A DNA stretch of 64,000 bases from CAVTOO01 sp963736355 (lineage in GTDB: Bacteria > Pseudomonadota > Alphaproteobacteria > Rhizobiales > Xanthobacteraceae). Positions within the stretch are counted from its first letter, which is position 1; every line of letters begins with the position of its first letter. Position numbers and translations under genes: made by a program. The stretch is from the NCBI GenBank assembly GCA_963736355.1, contig CAVTOO010000009.1, positions 177,787 to 241,786 on the forward strand, in the 5' to 3' direction. Positions 1 through 8,156 of the stretch are shown one piece after another. The notes under the pieces were generated by a model, which was given only the letters and a program-made list of their open reading frames with translations, was not told where the DNA came from and searched no databases.

Positions 1-701
1 GCCGGACTGTCTTCGCCCTCTATCCGCATCAGACGCTGTTCGATGTGCCTGAGGCGTCGGCCCTGCCCGTGCCCGAGGGCGTGCCCCCGCAGCGCGCGGT
101 CCTGGCCGCCAACGTGGAAACCGCGCTCAACGCTGTGTGGGATGCCGCCCCCGGCCCCGGCGACCGCATTGGCGTGGTCGGTGCGGGTGTCGTCGGCGCG
201 CTGGTCGCCTGGCTCTGCGGCAGCCTCACCGGCGCCGAGGTGACGCTGATCGATATCGACCCGGCACGCGCTGCTCTGGCACACGCACTGGGTGTCCGTT
301 TCGCCGCGCCGGAGGATGCACCGGCCGATTGCGATGTGGTGTTTCATGTGAGTGCGTCTGCGCCGGGCCTCGCAACCGCGCTGCAGATCGCGGGTGTTGA
401 GGCAACCGTTGTCGAGTTGAGCTGGTACGGCACGGACAGCATCCCGACACCGTTGGGCGGCGCGTTTCACAGTCGCCGTCTGAAGCTTGTGTCCAGTCAG
501 GTCGGCCAGGTCGCGCCGTCGCATCGCCCGCGCTGGACCTATCGCCGCCGTCTCGAAAAGGCGCTCAGTCTGCTGGTCGATCCGCGCCTCGACGTGCTGC
601 TGGCGCCTGCCATTGATTTTCACGACCTGCCGGCGCAATTGTCGGCCATCCTGACCGCCAGCGGCGGCGCTCCCTGCCCCGTCATCCGCTATCCCGCCTG
701 A
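1..701 (+). CDS. Zinc-type alcohol dehydrogenase-like protein (5' partial)
   Basis: The reading frame is already open at the left edge, so the N-terminus, including any catalytic zinc site, lies outside the window. About 233 residues are visible. A Rossmann nucleotide-binding motif (VVGAGVVGALVAWL, near position 171) is followed by an acidic strand end (TLIDID), as in NAD(P)-binding medium-chain dehydrogenases. The C-terminal half (KLVSSQVGQVAP) resembles the substrate domain of threonine/zinc-type dehydrogenases. It stops 18 bases before the PTPS-like gene start and probably heads the same operon. Family assignment is good, but substrate and activity cannot be read. The co-location suggests oxidation or reduction of an intermediate made by the PTPS-like, glycosyltransferase and methyltransferase genes downstream; that is inference. 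Confidence 0.7.
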   Translation, partial: RTVFALYPHQTLFDVPEASALPVPEGVPPQRAVLAANVETALNAVWDAAPGPGDRIGVVGAGVVGALVAWLCGSLTGAEVTLIDIDPARAALAHALGVRFAAPEDAPADCDVVFHVSASAPGLATALQIAGVEATVVELSWYGTDSIPTPLGGAFHSRRLKLVSSQVGQVAPSHRPRWTYRRRLEKALSLLVDPRLDVLLAPAIDFHDLPAQLSAILTASGGAPCPVIRYPA

Positions 702-719
702 CAACGATTGAGGTTGCCC

Positions 720-1118
720 GTGTTTGCCGTTGAGATCCGCGACCATGTGATGATCGCCCATTCATTCAAGGGCGCGGTGTTCGGCCCGGCGCAGGCACTG
801 CACGGCGCGACCTTTGTCATCGATGCCGCCTTCATCGCCGAGACGCTCGACGCCAACGGCATCGTCGTCGATATCGGCTGCGCGCTCGATGTGCTCAAAG
901 CAACGCTGAAGCCCTTGAACTATCGCAACCTCGACGACATGGCCGAATTTCGCGGCAGCAACACCACCACCGAAGTCATCTGCAAATATGTCTTCGATCA
1001 ATTGGCCGCAGCTGCACGCGCCGGCAAGCTCGGCCGCGACGCCAAAGAGCTGAAGGCGATCCGTATCACCATCTCAGAGTCGCATGTTGCGCGTGCCTGG
1101 TACGAGGCTGCGCTTTGA
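720..1118 (+). CDS. 6-pyruvoyl-tetrahydropterin synthase / QueD-like protein lacking catalytic residues
   Basis: This is a 132-residue T-fold protein of the PTPS/QueD family. The GTG at 720 is preferred over the TTG at 708 because TGAGG sits six bases upstream of it. Family landmarks are recognisable: the first zinc histidine in IAHSF (H14), the LHGATF strand (H28), GIVVDIGCALDVLK, NTTTEV, and the pterin-anchoring glutamate in SESHVARAWYE (E120). The usual active site is gone. The Cys of CxxxHGH is Ala24, the third zinc His is Ala30, and the Asp-His pair of the LDH motif is Asn67-Tyr68. It is therefore unlikely to carry out canonical PTPS or QueD chemistry and may bind a pterin or catalyse something different. 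It overlaps the next gene by four bases, so it is probably co-translated with the glycosyltransferase. Confidence 0.85.
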   Translation: MFAVEIRDHVMIAHSFKGAVFGPAQALHGATFVIDAAFIAETLDANGIVVDIGCALDVLKATLKPLNYRNLDDMAEFRGSNTTTEVICKYVFDQLAAAARAGKLGRDAKELKAIRITISESHVARAWYEAAL

Positions 1119-2155
1119 CGCATCTCGCCTTCGCCATTCCCGGCGATCTCGATGCGCCGACCGGCGGCTATGCCTATGACCGCCGCATGATTGCGGGCCT
1201 GCGCGGGCTCGGCTGGAGCGTCGATGTCGTGCCGCTGGGCGACGGGTTTCCAGCGCCATCGCGCGACGACCGCAATGCCGCGATGGCGCAATTGCGCGCA
1301 CTGCCGCCCAAGTACCCTGTCGTTGTCGACGGCCTCGCCCTTGGCGCCTTGCCTGAGGCCGAGACCTTGCGCGACTCCCATCGCCTCATCGCGCTGGTGC
1401 ATCACCCGCTCGCGCTTGAAACAGGTCTTTCCTCGCAAGCCGCGCAGGCGCTGCGAGAGAGCGAACGTCGTGCGCTGCGCGGTGTGTGTCATGTCATCGT
1501 GACAAGCGATGCAACGGCGCGGACGGTCGCTGCCGACTACGGCGTGGATGCCTCGTCGATCACGGTGATCAAACCCGGCACCGACCGCCGCACTGCAGCG
1601 TCCGGCTCCAAAGGCCCGCTTGCGCTGCTTGCGGTCGGCTCGCTCGTGCCGCGCAAGGGTTACGATGTGTTGCTCGCCGCTCTCGCCAAGCTTGTCGATT
1701 TACCCTGGCAGCTGACAATTGCCGGCTCCGCCCGCGATGAAGCGACAGCCCGCAGTGTGGCCGATGATATTGCGCGGTACCGGCTTGGCGACCGTGTGCG
1801 CGTCGCCGGTGCCGTGTCCGACGCCGAACTGGCAGACCTTTACAACGCCGCCGATGTCTTCGTGCTGGCCTCCCGTTTCGAAGGCTTCGGCATGGTCTAT
1901 TCCGAGGCTGTGGCGCATGGCTTGCCGGTGATCGGCACCACGGCCGGCGCGATCCGCGAAGCCGTGCCGGAAGGCGCGGGCCTGCTCGTTCCGCCGGACG
2001 ATATCCCGGCGCTGACTGCGGCACTGCGCACGATGATCGGCGACGAGGCCGCGCGCCGCATCTATGCTGAGACAGCGCGTCGCGTCGCATCGTCGCTGCC
2101 GACATGGGACGATGCGGCCCAGCGCTTCGCGCGGGCTATTGAAGGACTGGTATGA
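1115..2155 (+). CDS. Glycosyltransferase family 4 (GT-B fold)
   Basis: A 346-residue retaining GT-B glycosyltransferase of the GT4 type. The N-terminal domain has the glycine-rich acceptor loop (PGDLDAPTGGYAYDRRM, residues 9-25). The C-terminal donor domain starts near residue 170 with VGSLVPRKGYDVLLAAL and contains the EX7E motif (E256 to E264 in FEGFGMVYSEAVAHG). It uses a TTG start overlapping the PTPS-like stop as TTGA, and its own stop overlaps the methyltransferase start as ATGA, so the three genes form a tightly coupled operon. In cyanobacteria, pterins are glycosylated by dedicated glycosyltransferases; the linkage to a PTPS-like gene makes a pterin-type acceptor attractive here, but this is inference. 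No membrane segments or signal peptide are seen, so it should act in the cytoplasm. Confidence 0.9.
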   Translation: MTHLAFAIPGDLDAPTGGYAYDRRMIAGLRGLGWSVDVVPLGDGFPAPSRDDRNAAMAQLRALPPKYPVVVDGLALGALPEAETLRDSHRLIALVHHPLALETGLSSQAAQALRESERRALRGVCHVIVTSDATARTVAADYGVDASSITVIKPGTDRRTAASGSKGPLALLAVGSLVPRKGYDVLLAALAKLVDLPWQLTIAGSARDEATARSVADDIARYRLGDRVRVAGAVSDAELADLYNAADVFVLASRFEGFGMVYSEAVAHGLPVIGTTAGAIREAVPEGAGLLVPPDDIPALTAALRTMIGDEAARRIYAETARRVASSLPTWDDAAQRFARAIEGLV

Positions 2156-2959
2156 GCGATTTCTCCGCCGACTGGCTGGCTCTGCGCGAGCCCTACGATC
2201 ACCGCGCTCGCAACGAGGTGGTGCTCGCGGCTGTGGCTGCGCATTTCGCCGGCCGCGATGCGGTGTCGGCCGTCGACCTCGCAACCGGCACGGGTTCGAC
2301 ATTGCGCGCCGTGGCCGAGCGTTTGCCGCAGCGCCAGGATTGGCGGCTTGTCGACAACAATCTGAGTCTGCTGGCGCGTGCGGAGGCGTCCCTCGGTCCG
2401 AAGCGCAATGTGCGCGCGATGCCGCTCGATCTTGCGCGCGACCTCGAGGCTGCGCTCGATGGCCCCGTCGATCTCATCACCACCTCTGCCCTGCTCGATC
2501 TGGTATCGCCGGACTGGCTGGAACGTCTGGTGGTCGAAGTCGCCACGCGCAACCTGCCGCTTTACGCGGCGCTGAGCTTTGACGGCCGCATCGAATTCGA
2601 TTCATCCGATCCGCTCGATCGCGAGATCATTGCTGCAGTCAACGCACATCAACGCACTGACAAGGGCTTCGGCGCCGCGTTGGGCCCAGATGCGGCCGCT
2701 GACGCCATCGCGCGTTTCAAAGCGCTCGGCTGGACGGTGACGCAAGGTCAGATCCGATTGGGTATTCGAGGCGTCGGACGAGCGCGTGCAACTCGAAACG
2801 CTGGCGGCGTGGGCGCTGGCTGCGCAGGAGTCAGGTCTGATAAGTCCGGATGCCGCGGCCGACTGGCTGTCTCGGCGTGGAGCCCGCGTGGCGGCACGTC
2901 GCTCCGTGATCCGCGTCGGTCACGTTGATTTCTTCGCGCACCCGACCGGACGCCGCTGA
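2152..2959 (+). CDS. Class I SAM-dependent methyltransferase (one frameshift)
   Basis: A Rossmann-like methyltransferase of about 269 residues. The SAM-binding motif I is VDLATGTGSTLRAVA near residues 40-55, followed by the acidic end of strand 2 (LVDNN). The frame beginning at 2152 loses sense after 2750. A +1 shift between 2740 and 2756 restores a continuous helical C-terminus (SDWVFEASDERVQLETLAAW onward), ending with a TGA at 2957-2959. A single inserted base near GGTCAGATCCGATTGG is the simplest explanation. It starts on the ATGA overlap with the glycosyltransferase. Its last 40 bases overlap the convergent RibD-like gene. The role is probably methylation of the small molecule handled by the upstream enzymes; the substrate is unknown. 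Confidence 0.8.
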
Positions 2960-3732
2960 GCCGACAGATCGCAGTCGAACAGCACTTCATCGCCGAGAGA
3001 CACTGCACGCATCGGCGCCCGCATGGCCTGATCGACGCGCTCGATGGCGGGCAGATTAATTCCCGGACGGCCGGCGCCAAGAATGATCGGCGCAACCACG
3101 ACATGCAGCCGATCAAGGCAACCGGCATGGGCGAAGCGTGAAATCGTGTCGGCACCGCCCTCGATTAGAATGCGGCGGAAACCACGCGCGGCAAGCTCGG
3201 TCAGGACCATCGACGGCGCCAGCTGGCCGTCGTGTTTCGCCAGCGGAATATATTCGACGCCTGCGGGAAGATCGCTCCGGCCCGCTTCGCAGCCGATCAC
3301 AATACGTCGTGTGCCGTCGTCAGTGAGCAACTTGGCTTGCGGCGGCAGCCGGCCCTGCGGGTCCAGCACGACGCGCGCCGGATTGGGACCGCTGACGCGA
3401 CGCACGGTCAGTTGAGGGTCGTCGGCCAGTGCGGTGCCGACACCGACCACCACGGCATCCACCAGCGCACGCAGGCGATGCAGATGATCGAGGCCGTCCG
3501 TGCCGTTGATGTATTTGGAGTGCCCGGTCGGTGTCGCGATACGTCCGTCGAGCGACTGGCCGAGTTGCGCAACCACCATGAGGTCGTCGATCGCGCCCTC
3601 GTGCAGCGGAGCAAACAGGCTGCCGTAGGCCGTGGCGAATCCACAGTCCGCGTTGCGAAACGCCTTCACGAACGTCGTCCAGTCGGCAACGTGATCTTCA
3701 GCGCGGTGTTGGGCGATACTGGATAAATTCAT
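2920..3732 (-). CDS. RibD C-terminal domain (pyrimidine/pteridine reductase-like) protein
   Basis: A 270-residue protein of the RibD reductase family, without the zinc deaminase domain of bifunctional RibD. It has GQSLDGRIA and SKYING near residues 58-80, the NADPH-site segment VVVGVGTALADDPQLT, and the signature ILIEGGADTISRF followed by VVVAPIILGAGRPG. Residues 1-50 form an extension before the reductase fold. Family members reduce ribosylamino-pyrimidines in riboflavin synthesis, or dihydrofolate- and pterin-like substrates. It faces the PTPS-like/glycosyltransferase operon and converges on it with a 40-base overlap, so it may supply or reduce the same heterocycle. A stand-alone reductase here need not belong to riboflavin synthesis. 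Confidence 0.85.
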   Translation of the reverse strand: MNLSSIAQHRAEDHVADWTTFVKAFRNADCGFATAYGSLFAPLHEGAIDDLMVVAQLGQSLDGRIATPTGHSKYINGTDGLDHLHRLRALVDAVVVGVGTALADDPQLTVRRVSGPNPARVVLDPQGRLPPQAKLLTDDGTRRIVIGCEAGRSDLPAGVEYIPLAKHDGQLAPSMVLTELAARGFRRILIEGGADTISRFAHAGCLDRLHVVVAPIILGAGRPGINLPAIERVDQAMRAPMRAVSLGDEVLFDCDLSAQRRPVGCAKKST

Positions 3733-3832
3733 GGAACTCGCAGACCCAAGGTTCGCGGTACCATACTAACGCCGGTGCGGCGGCGCTATTCCAAACAGCT
3801 GAAAATAACCCTCAAACCGCCCGGCCCGGACA

Positions 3833-4946
3833 TTAATACTTGTGGTGCCGCTCCATTTCGACGGCGTGTGCCTTGCGGCCGCCACGTTCGATCGAAGCCG
3901 GTGCGGCATCCCTGGCCAGCAGGTATTCGGCAAAGGAGAGACAGCGCCTCGCCAGTTCGGCAGCGCCCTCGGCCAGCTCGGCCGACTGGCGCACGATCTC
4001 GACGTTGCGCTCCATGTCTTCGCTCGACCAGCCGCGCGAATGGGCGATGTAGGGAAACTGCGGGAACATGAAGCCGAGTTCGGCGAAGAAGCCGAGCATC
4101 TGGCCGGCGACGCCCTGGATGTTGTCCTGTCCGCCGACGATGATGAAGCCCGCGACCTTGTTGCGGATCAGCACGTGGTTGCGAATGGTGACGGCGTTCT
4201 GCACGCAGTTGAGCCGCTCCGCCATCTTGAAATAGAGCGACGACGCCGCGCCCCATCGGATCGGCGTTGCCACGATCACGGCGTCGGCCCAATGCACCAG
4301 CGCCTCATAGACCTGATCCATCTGGTCCTTGTCGTCCATCTGCGTGATCGAGCACGGCCAGGTGCAGGCATGCGCCGACTTCGAGTAGTAGCCCTCGCAG
4401 GCGCGGAATTTCAGTTCGTTGAGCTTGATCATGCGCGTCTCCGCGCCGTCTGCGCGCGCCGCTTCGAGCGCATGGCTCAGCAGATGATCGGAGCCGGAGA
4501 AGCGCGGATTGGCGTCGTCCATCGCCGTCGTCGAAATGCCGGCCAGCCGCAGCGGCCCCGGTTCGCGCTCGACCTTGCGCGCCAGCGGATGCGGCGCGTG
4601 CGGCTTTCTGTTGCGACGGGTGCGGCCGGCCAGATCGACGAGGATGCGGCCGTTCTCGAGCTTGACCGGATACGAAGGCACGCAATCGTCCTCAAAGCCG
4701 GGTTCGCCCTTGCCGGTGCAGCGATGGAATTTCCAGTTGTGCCAGGGGCAGACGATGATAGTCGCCGTCGAGCCGGCCTTCGCCGAGCGGCCCGCCGACA
4801 TGGTTGCAGGTGTTCGACACCGCGCCGACAGTGCCGTTGGCCAGCGACAGCGCAATCTCGTGGCGATTGGCCGTGACGTGACGCACCTGCTCGCCCTTGA
4901 AATCCTCGACCGTGCCGACATCAACCCAGTCCTGCTCGCCAGCCAT
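3833..4946 (-). CDS. Rieske [2Fe-2S] domain fused to NADPH-dependent FMN reductase/flavodoxin-like domain (one frameshift)
   Basis: A reconstructed protein of about 371 residues. It starts MAGEQDWVDVGTVEDF at 4946 and changes frame near 4755-4765. The N-terminal 110 residues are a Rieske ferredoxin: first ligand pair CNH in SNTCNHVGGPLGEG, second pair CPWH in VCPWHNWKFH. After a basic linker (residues 110-135) comes a flavodoxin-fold NAD(P)H:FMN oxidoreductase domain with ISTTAMDDANPRFSGSDHLL, ATPIRWGAASSLYFKMAERL and GGQDNIQGV, typical of the family. The fusion implies electron flow between flavin and Rieske cluster inside one soluble polypeptide. It is the last gene of a minus-strand run that also encodes a membrane Rieske protein 32 bases upstream. 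The frameshift looks like one inserted base, not decay, because both cluster motifs remain intact. Confidence 0.75.
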
Positions 4947-4978
4947 CGGTCGCTCCCTGAGAGATTGTCGGTGTTAGC

Positions 4979-6030
4979 TCATACCACGGGACACATGATC
5001 GCCGCCGGCGTGCCCGGCGGCAATGCGTGGGGGTCCACCTCGACGATGCCGTCCTTCAGCCGCACGCGATAGGTCGCGAGCTTTTCGGTGAACGGCGCCG
5101 GCGCGCAGCCATCCTCCAGCTTGTACTGGTAGCCGTGCCACGGGCAGGTCACGCAGCCGTCGATGATGCGCCCTTCGCCCAGCGGTCCGTTCTGGTGCGC
5201 GCAGAGATTGGTCAGCGCGCCGATCTGCGCGCCGTCGCGGAATACGGCGATGCGCTCGCCGCCCGGCGCCGAGATGATGCGCGCGGCCTTGTCGGGAATC
5301 GAGACGCGGCGGACCGACCGCGATCCAGCCGTCAGGCCCCGGCCTCATGCCGCGGTCGAGCGCATGCTCGCGCCAGCCGGCGACGAGATGCAGTCCGCAG
5401 ACACAGACGAGGCTGCCGATCATCATGGCGGGCAGCAGCGGCGAATACTCGTACTGCAGGACGCCGACCGAGACATGCATGACGACCAGTCCCATAGGCG
5501 GCGTAGACCGCCATATGCAGCGCCTTCCAGATCGCGGGCGTCAGGAAATCCAGCCAGAAATCATGGCTGGTGGCCGCCATCAGGAACATGATGACGAGCG
5601 CGCCGAGCCCCAGAATCTTGAACGGAAAGCCGATGAACTGGAAATAGTCCGACCACTTCGTCAGCTCGCGCCACAGGCTCGGCAGGCTGTCCTGAGCCGA
5701 GATACCACTCGATCATCAGCCACGCATGCACCAGCGCGACGAGAAACGTCAGCACGCCGAAATGCCGGCGGTTGTAGAGTAGCGGCAGGAAGCGCGTGTT
5801 CAAGCCGCGCCAGCGGCCCGATGCACAGGATCACCGTCAGCATCAGGAAGGCGCAGCAGCCGAGAGCGCGCACCCAGATGTCGATCGCATCCGGCAGGTT
5901 CTTCGGCGGCCTGACGACCCAGTAGATCGACAGCGAACGCGCCGAGAAACAGCGCGACCGCACCAATCAGCATGGCGTCATAGATGTATTTGTCGCGGTT
6001 CCACTGCACCGCCTTGAAGCCGACGCTCAC
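4979..6030 (-). CDS. Ferric-reductase-like transmembrane domain fused to C-terminal Rieske domain (several frameshifts)
   Basis: Reading across at least five single-base shifts gives one protein of about 350 residues. The GTG start at 6030 has GGAGACC upstream. Several hydrophobic helices follow (DAMLIGAVALFLGAF; WVRALGCCAFLMLTVIL; HFGVLTFLVALVHAWLM; ILGLGALVIMFLMAATS; WKALHMAVYAAYGLVVMHV; LPAMMIGSLVCVCGLH). Histidine pairs RRHFG...VHAW and LHMAVYAAYG...MHV resemble the haem-ligand pattern of the ferric-reductase-like/YedZ superfamily. The C-terminal 110 residues are a Rieske domain with CAHQNGPLGEG and CVTCPWHGYQY. One shift near 5700 is clearly an inserted base: removing it turns EWYLGSGQ into EWYSAQDSLPSLWRELTKW. 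It probably passes electrons between a Rieske centre and membrane haem; partners are probably the adjacent Rieske-flavin protein and the two small membrane proteins. Confidence 0.65.
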
Positions 6031-6049
6031 GATTGGTCTCCGTGCGTGC

Positions 6050-6157
6050 TCATGTCGGCGGCGGTCGCCACATGAAGGCGAGAATGAAGCCGAGCGTCAC
6101 GGCGCAGGCCAGGACCGGCCATAGGAGACGATGTGTGACGCGCAGCGAGCGTTTCAT
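6050..6157 (-). CDS. Very small single-pass membrane protein
   Basis: A 35-residue protein with a basic N-terminus (MKRSLRVTHR) and one transmembrane helix (LLWPVLACAVTLGFILAFMW), ending RPPPT. It starts on the ATGA overlap with the stop of the 63-residue membrane protein upstream and ends 20 bases before the ferric-reductase-like start. This is operon packing typical of a small subunit co-translated with its complex. I recognise no family. Its position suggests an accessory subunit of the membrane Rieske complex, but no motif proves this. Confidence 0.5.
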   Translation of the reverse strand: MKRSLRVTHRLLWPVLACAVTLGFILAFMWRPPPT

Positions 6158-6346
6158 GACGCAGTCGCCCTCACCCAGCGCAGCAGGACGTAGGGCCACA
6201 GCGCGGCCGCTCCGGGAATGAGCAGAAGGCGCGCGCCGGCCGTCATGGGCTGCGGCTGAACGCGGGTCACGCCGGCGAATGGCAAAAGCGATCGCAACGG
6301 CGAGGCCGATCCCGACATAAAGATAGAAGAGGGTGAGAAACAGCAT
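6154..6346 (-). CDS. Small membrane protein (about 63 residues, one frameshift)
   Basis: It begins MLFLTLFYLYVGIGLAVAIAF, a transmembrane helix. After one base shift near 6275 it continues AGVTRVQPQPMTAGARLLL and PGAAALWPYVLLRWVRA, a second hydrophobic segment, ending at a TGA that overlaps the next start. The two halves only make one sensible two-helix protein if a single base is inserted around GCCATTCGCC. It sits between the dehydrogenase-like gene (95 bases upstream) and the 35-residue membrane protein (4-base overlap). Function is not recognised. The arrangement implies a subunit or assembly factor of the ferric-reductase-like/Rieske system. Confidence 0.5.
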
Positions 6347-6440
6347 CCGCCCGGCTCACTGCGACAATCGAGTCGCAAGTGAAGCATAACGGGCCGGAGG
6401 CGGCCAGCCGCGCGGGCGGTCAAAATGTCTCGCCGGGTCG

Positions 6441-7245
6441 TCAGCTCTTGATGCCCGGGGCCGGAATATTCGGCCGAACAGAACGGCCCGCCCATAAAAT
6501 GTAGGTCTTCCGGCGTGTGTGACAATTTTGCTTCGGCGGCCATGGCTTCGGCCTTGTAGTCCTCGGCACGGTCCTGCGGCCGGTAGCCCAGCCGATGCGC
6601 ATGCGAGTTGTCGTACCAGCTCGCGGCATTGTTCGACACGCCATAGACCACGTCGCAGCGAACATCCGGATGTTCGAGACCGATCTGGCACAACTGCGCC
6701 AGGTCGCGCCCGCTGATCCAGATCGCAAGCGCACGGGCGCTGCGCGGCGTATCGTCGGCGTTGCCGATGCGAACGAGCAGACTGCGGATATCGTGCTTGG
6801 AGGCGTAGAGCGCAGCGACCGCTTCACCCCAGCATTTGCTCAGGCCGTAGCGGCTATCTGGCTTTGGCATCACGGTATGGTCGATGGGCTCCGCACGCGG
6901 ATAGAAGCCGACGGCGTGGTTGCTCGAACCGAACACCACGCGCTTGACTCCCTCGAGCCGCGCCGCTTCGTACAGGTTCCAGGTGCCGACAACATTGATG
7001 TTGAGGATCGGCTCGAACGCGGCTTCGTTGGCGACCGCCGCCAGATGGATGATGCCGTCCATTCCCTGCATTGCCCGGCGGATCGAACTCATGTCGGTGA
7101 TGTCGCCGGTGACGCATTGCTCATTCGAGGCCGTGGGCGTGTCTGCGACCATATCGAATGAGCGGATCGCGCTGTATCGGCTCGCCAGTTCGCGGCGAAG
7201 TTTCCGGCCGACGCTCCCTGCTCCGCCTGTGATCAGAATGCGCAT
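6441..7245 (-). CDS. NAD-dependent epimerase/dehydratase family protein, uronate dehydrogenase-like
   Basis: An extended short-chain dehydrogenase of about 268 residues. The nucleotide loop GGAGSVGR is at residues 7-14 and the acidic residue closing strand 2 is D31. VFGSSNHAVGFYP carries the catalytic Ser (residues 104-116), and YGLSK supplies Y133 and K137. The SSNH-GFYP segment and overall length are characteristic of uronate dehydrogenases (Udh), which oxidise D-galacturonate or D-glucuronate to aldarate lactones. Without correction the frame runs on to 6154 into the next small gene. A one-base change around GGCCCCGGGC (6450) gives a stop at 6441 and the expected length, so the C-terminus is uncertain. 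It lies downstream of an ABC importer and a sugar-acid dehydratase, which supports a role in sugar-acid catabolism. Confidence 0.75.
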
Positions 7246-7290
7246 AGGATCTCCATAGCGTGTCGGATAGCGGGCATCGCCTCAGCGAAT

Positions 7291-8149
7291 TCACGCCGCG
7301 TTGGTGGGGCGCGGCGCACGGCCGACGATCTGCGTCGGATTGACGAAGCGCAGCGCGATCAGCAGCCAGACCAGCGTCGTCGACCATGTAGATCATCGCC
7401 ATCGCGTCGACCGACTGCGGTGCGCGCACGCCCGCGGCGAACACCGCGTAGTAGAGCGCGACGACCAGCGTCTGGCGAGTCGGCCCGGCGGTCAGGAAGG
7501 TCAGCTCGAACATCGCGATGGTGCGCACCAGCACCAGCAGCGACGCGGCGAGGATGCCGGGCAGCAGCAGCGGCACCAGGACGTGGACGAACAGCTGAAC
7601 GGTGTTGGCGCCGAACACGCGCGCCGCCGCCTCGAGCTTCGGGTCGATCTGCTCGATGAACGGCGTCATCACCAGGATGACGAACGGCACCGCCGGCACC
7701 AGGTTGGCGAGGATGACGCCCGAGATCGTGCCGGCGAGCTCGGCCTGGTAGAGCACGGTCGCCAGCGGGATGCCGTAGGTGATCGGCGGCACCATCAGCG
7801 GCAGCAGGAACAGCAGCATCACGCAGCCGCTTGCCGGGAAAGTCGCGCCGCGCCAGCGCGTAGGCCGCCGGAACGCCGAGCAGCGCCGAGAAACAGCACG
7901 ACCGAGGACGACGACCTCGAACGGTGACGAACAGCACGTCGCCGAGCTGGAATTCCTTCCACGCCGCGGCGTACCAGCTCGTCGTCCAGCCGGCGGGCAG
8001 CCAGGTGCCGAGCCAGCGCGTGGCGAACGAGCTCGTCGACCACCGCGGCGATCATCGCGAACGATGTTGACGAGGAACAGCGCCGACCAGCGCCCAGACG
8101 GCGAGCCGCCCACGAGTTTCGCGCGCCAGATGGTCGTATCGCGGATCAT
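7291..8149 (-). CDS. ABC transporter permease, PotC/Fe3+-type (several frameshifts)
   Basis: A binding-protein-dependent permease of about 286 residues. It starts MIRDTTIWRAKLV at 8149, with GGTGAG seven bases upstream. The periplasmic stretch FATRWLGTWLPAGWTTSWY and the core helices (LLLFLLPLMVPPITYGIPLA; VILANLVPAVPFVILVMTPF; ILAASLLVLVRTIAMFELTF) match the second permease of spermidine/putrescine-type importers. The EAA loop is EAAARVFGANTVQLFVHVLV. At least three single-base shifts (near 8055, 7900 and 7385) interrupt it, but corrected frames join without gaps and end TQIVGRAPRPTNAA. It follows the other permease by 7 bases and precedes the uronate-dehydrogenase-like gene, so it is the last transport gene of the operon. 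Confidence 0.7.
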
Positions 8150-8156
8150 CGGTGTC

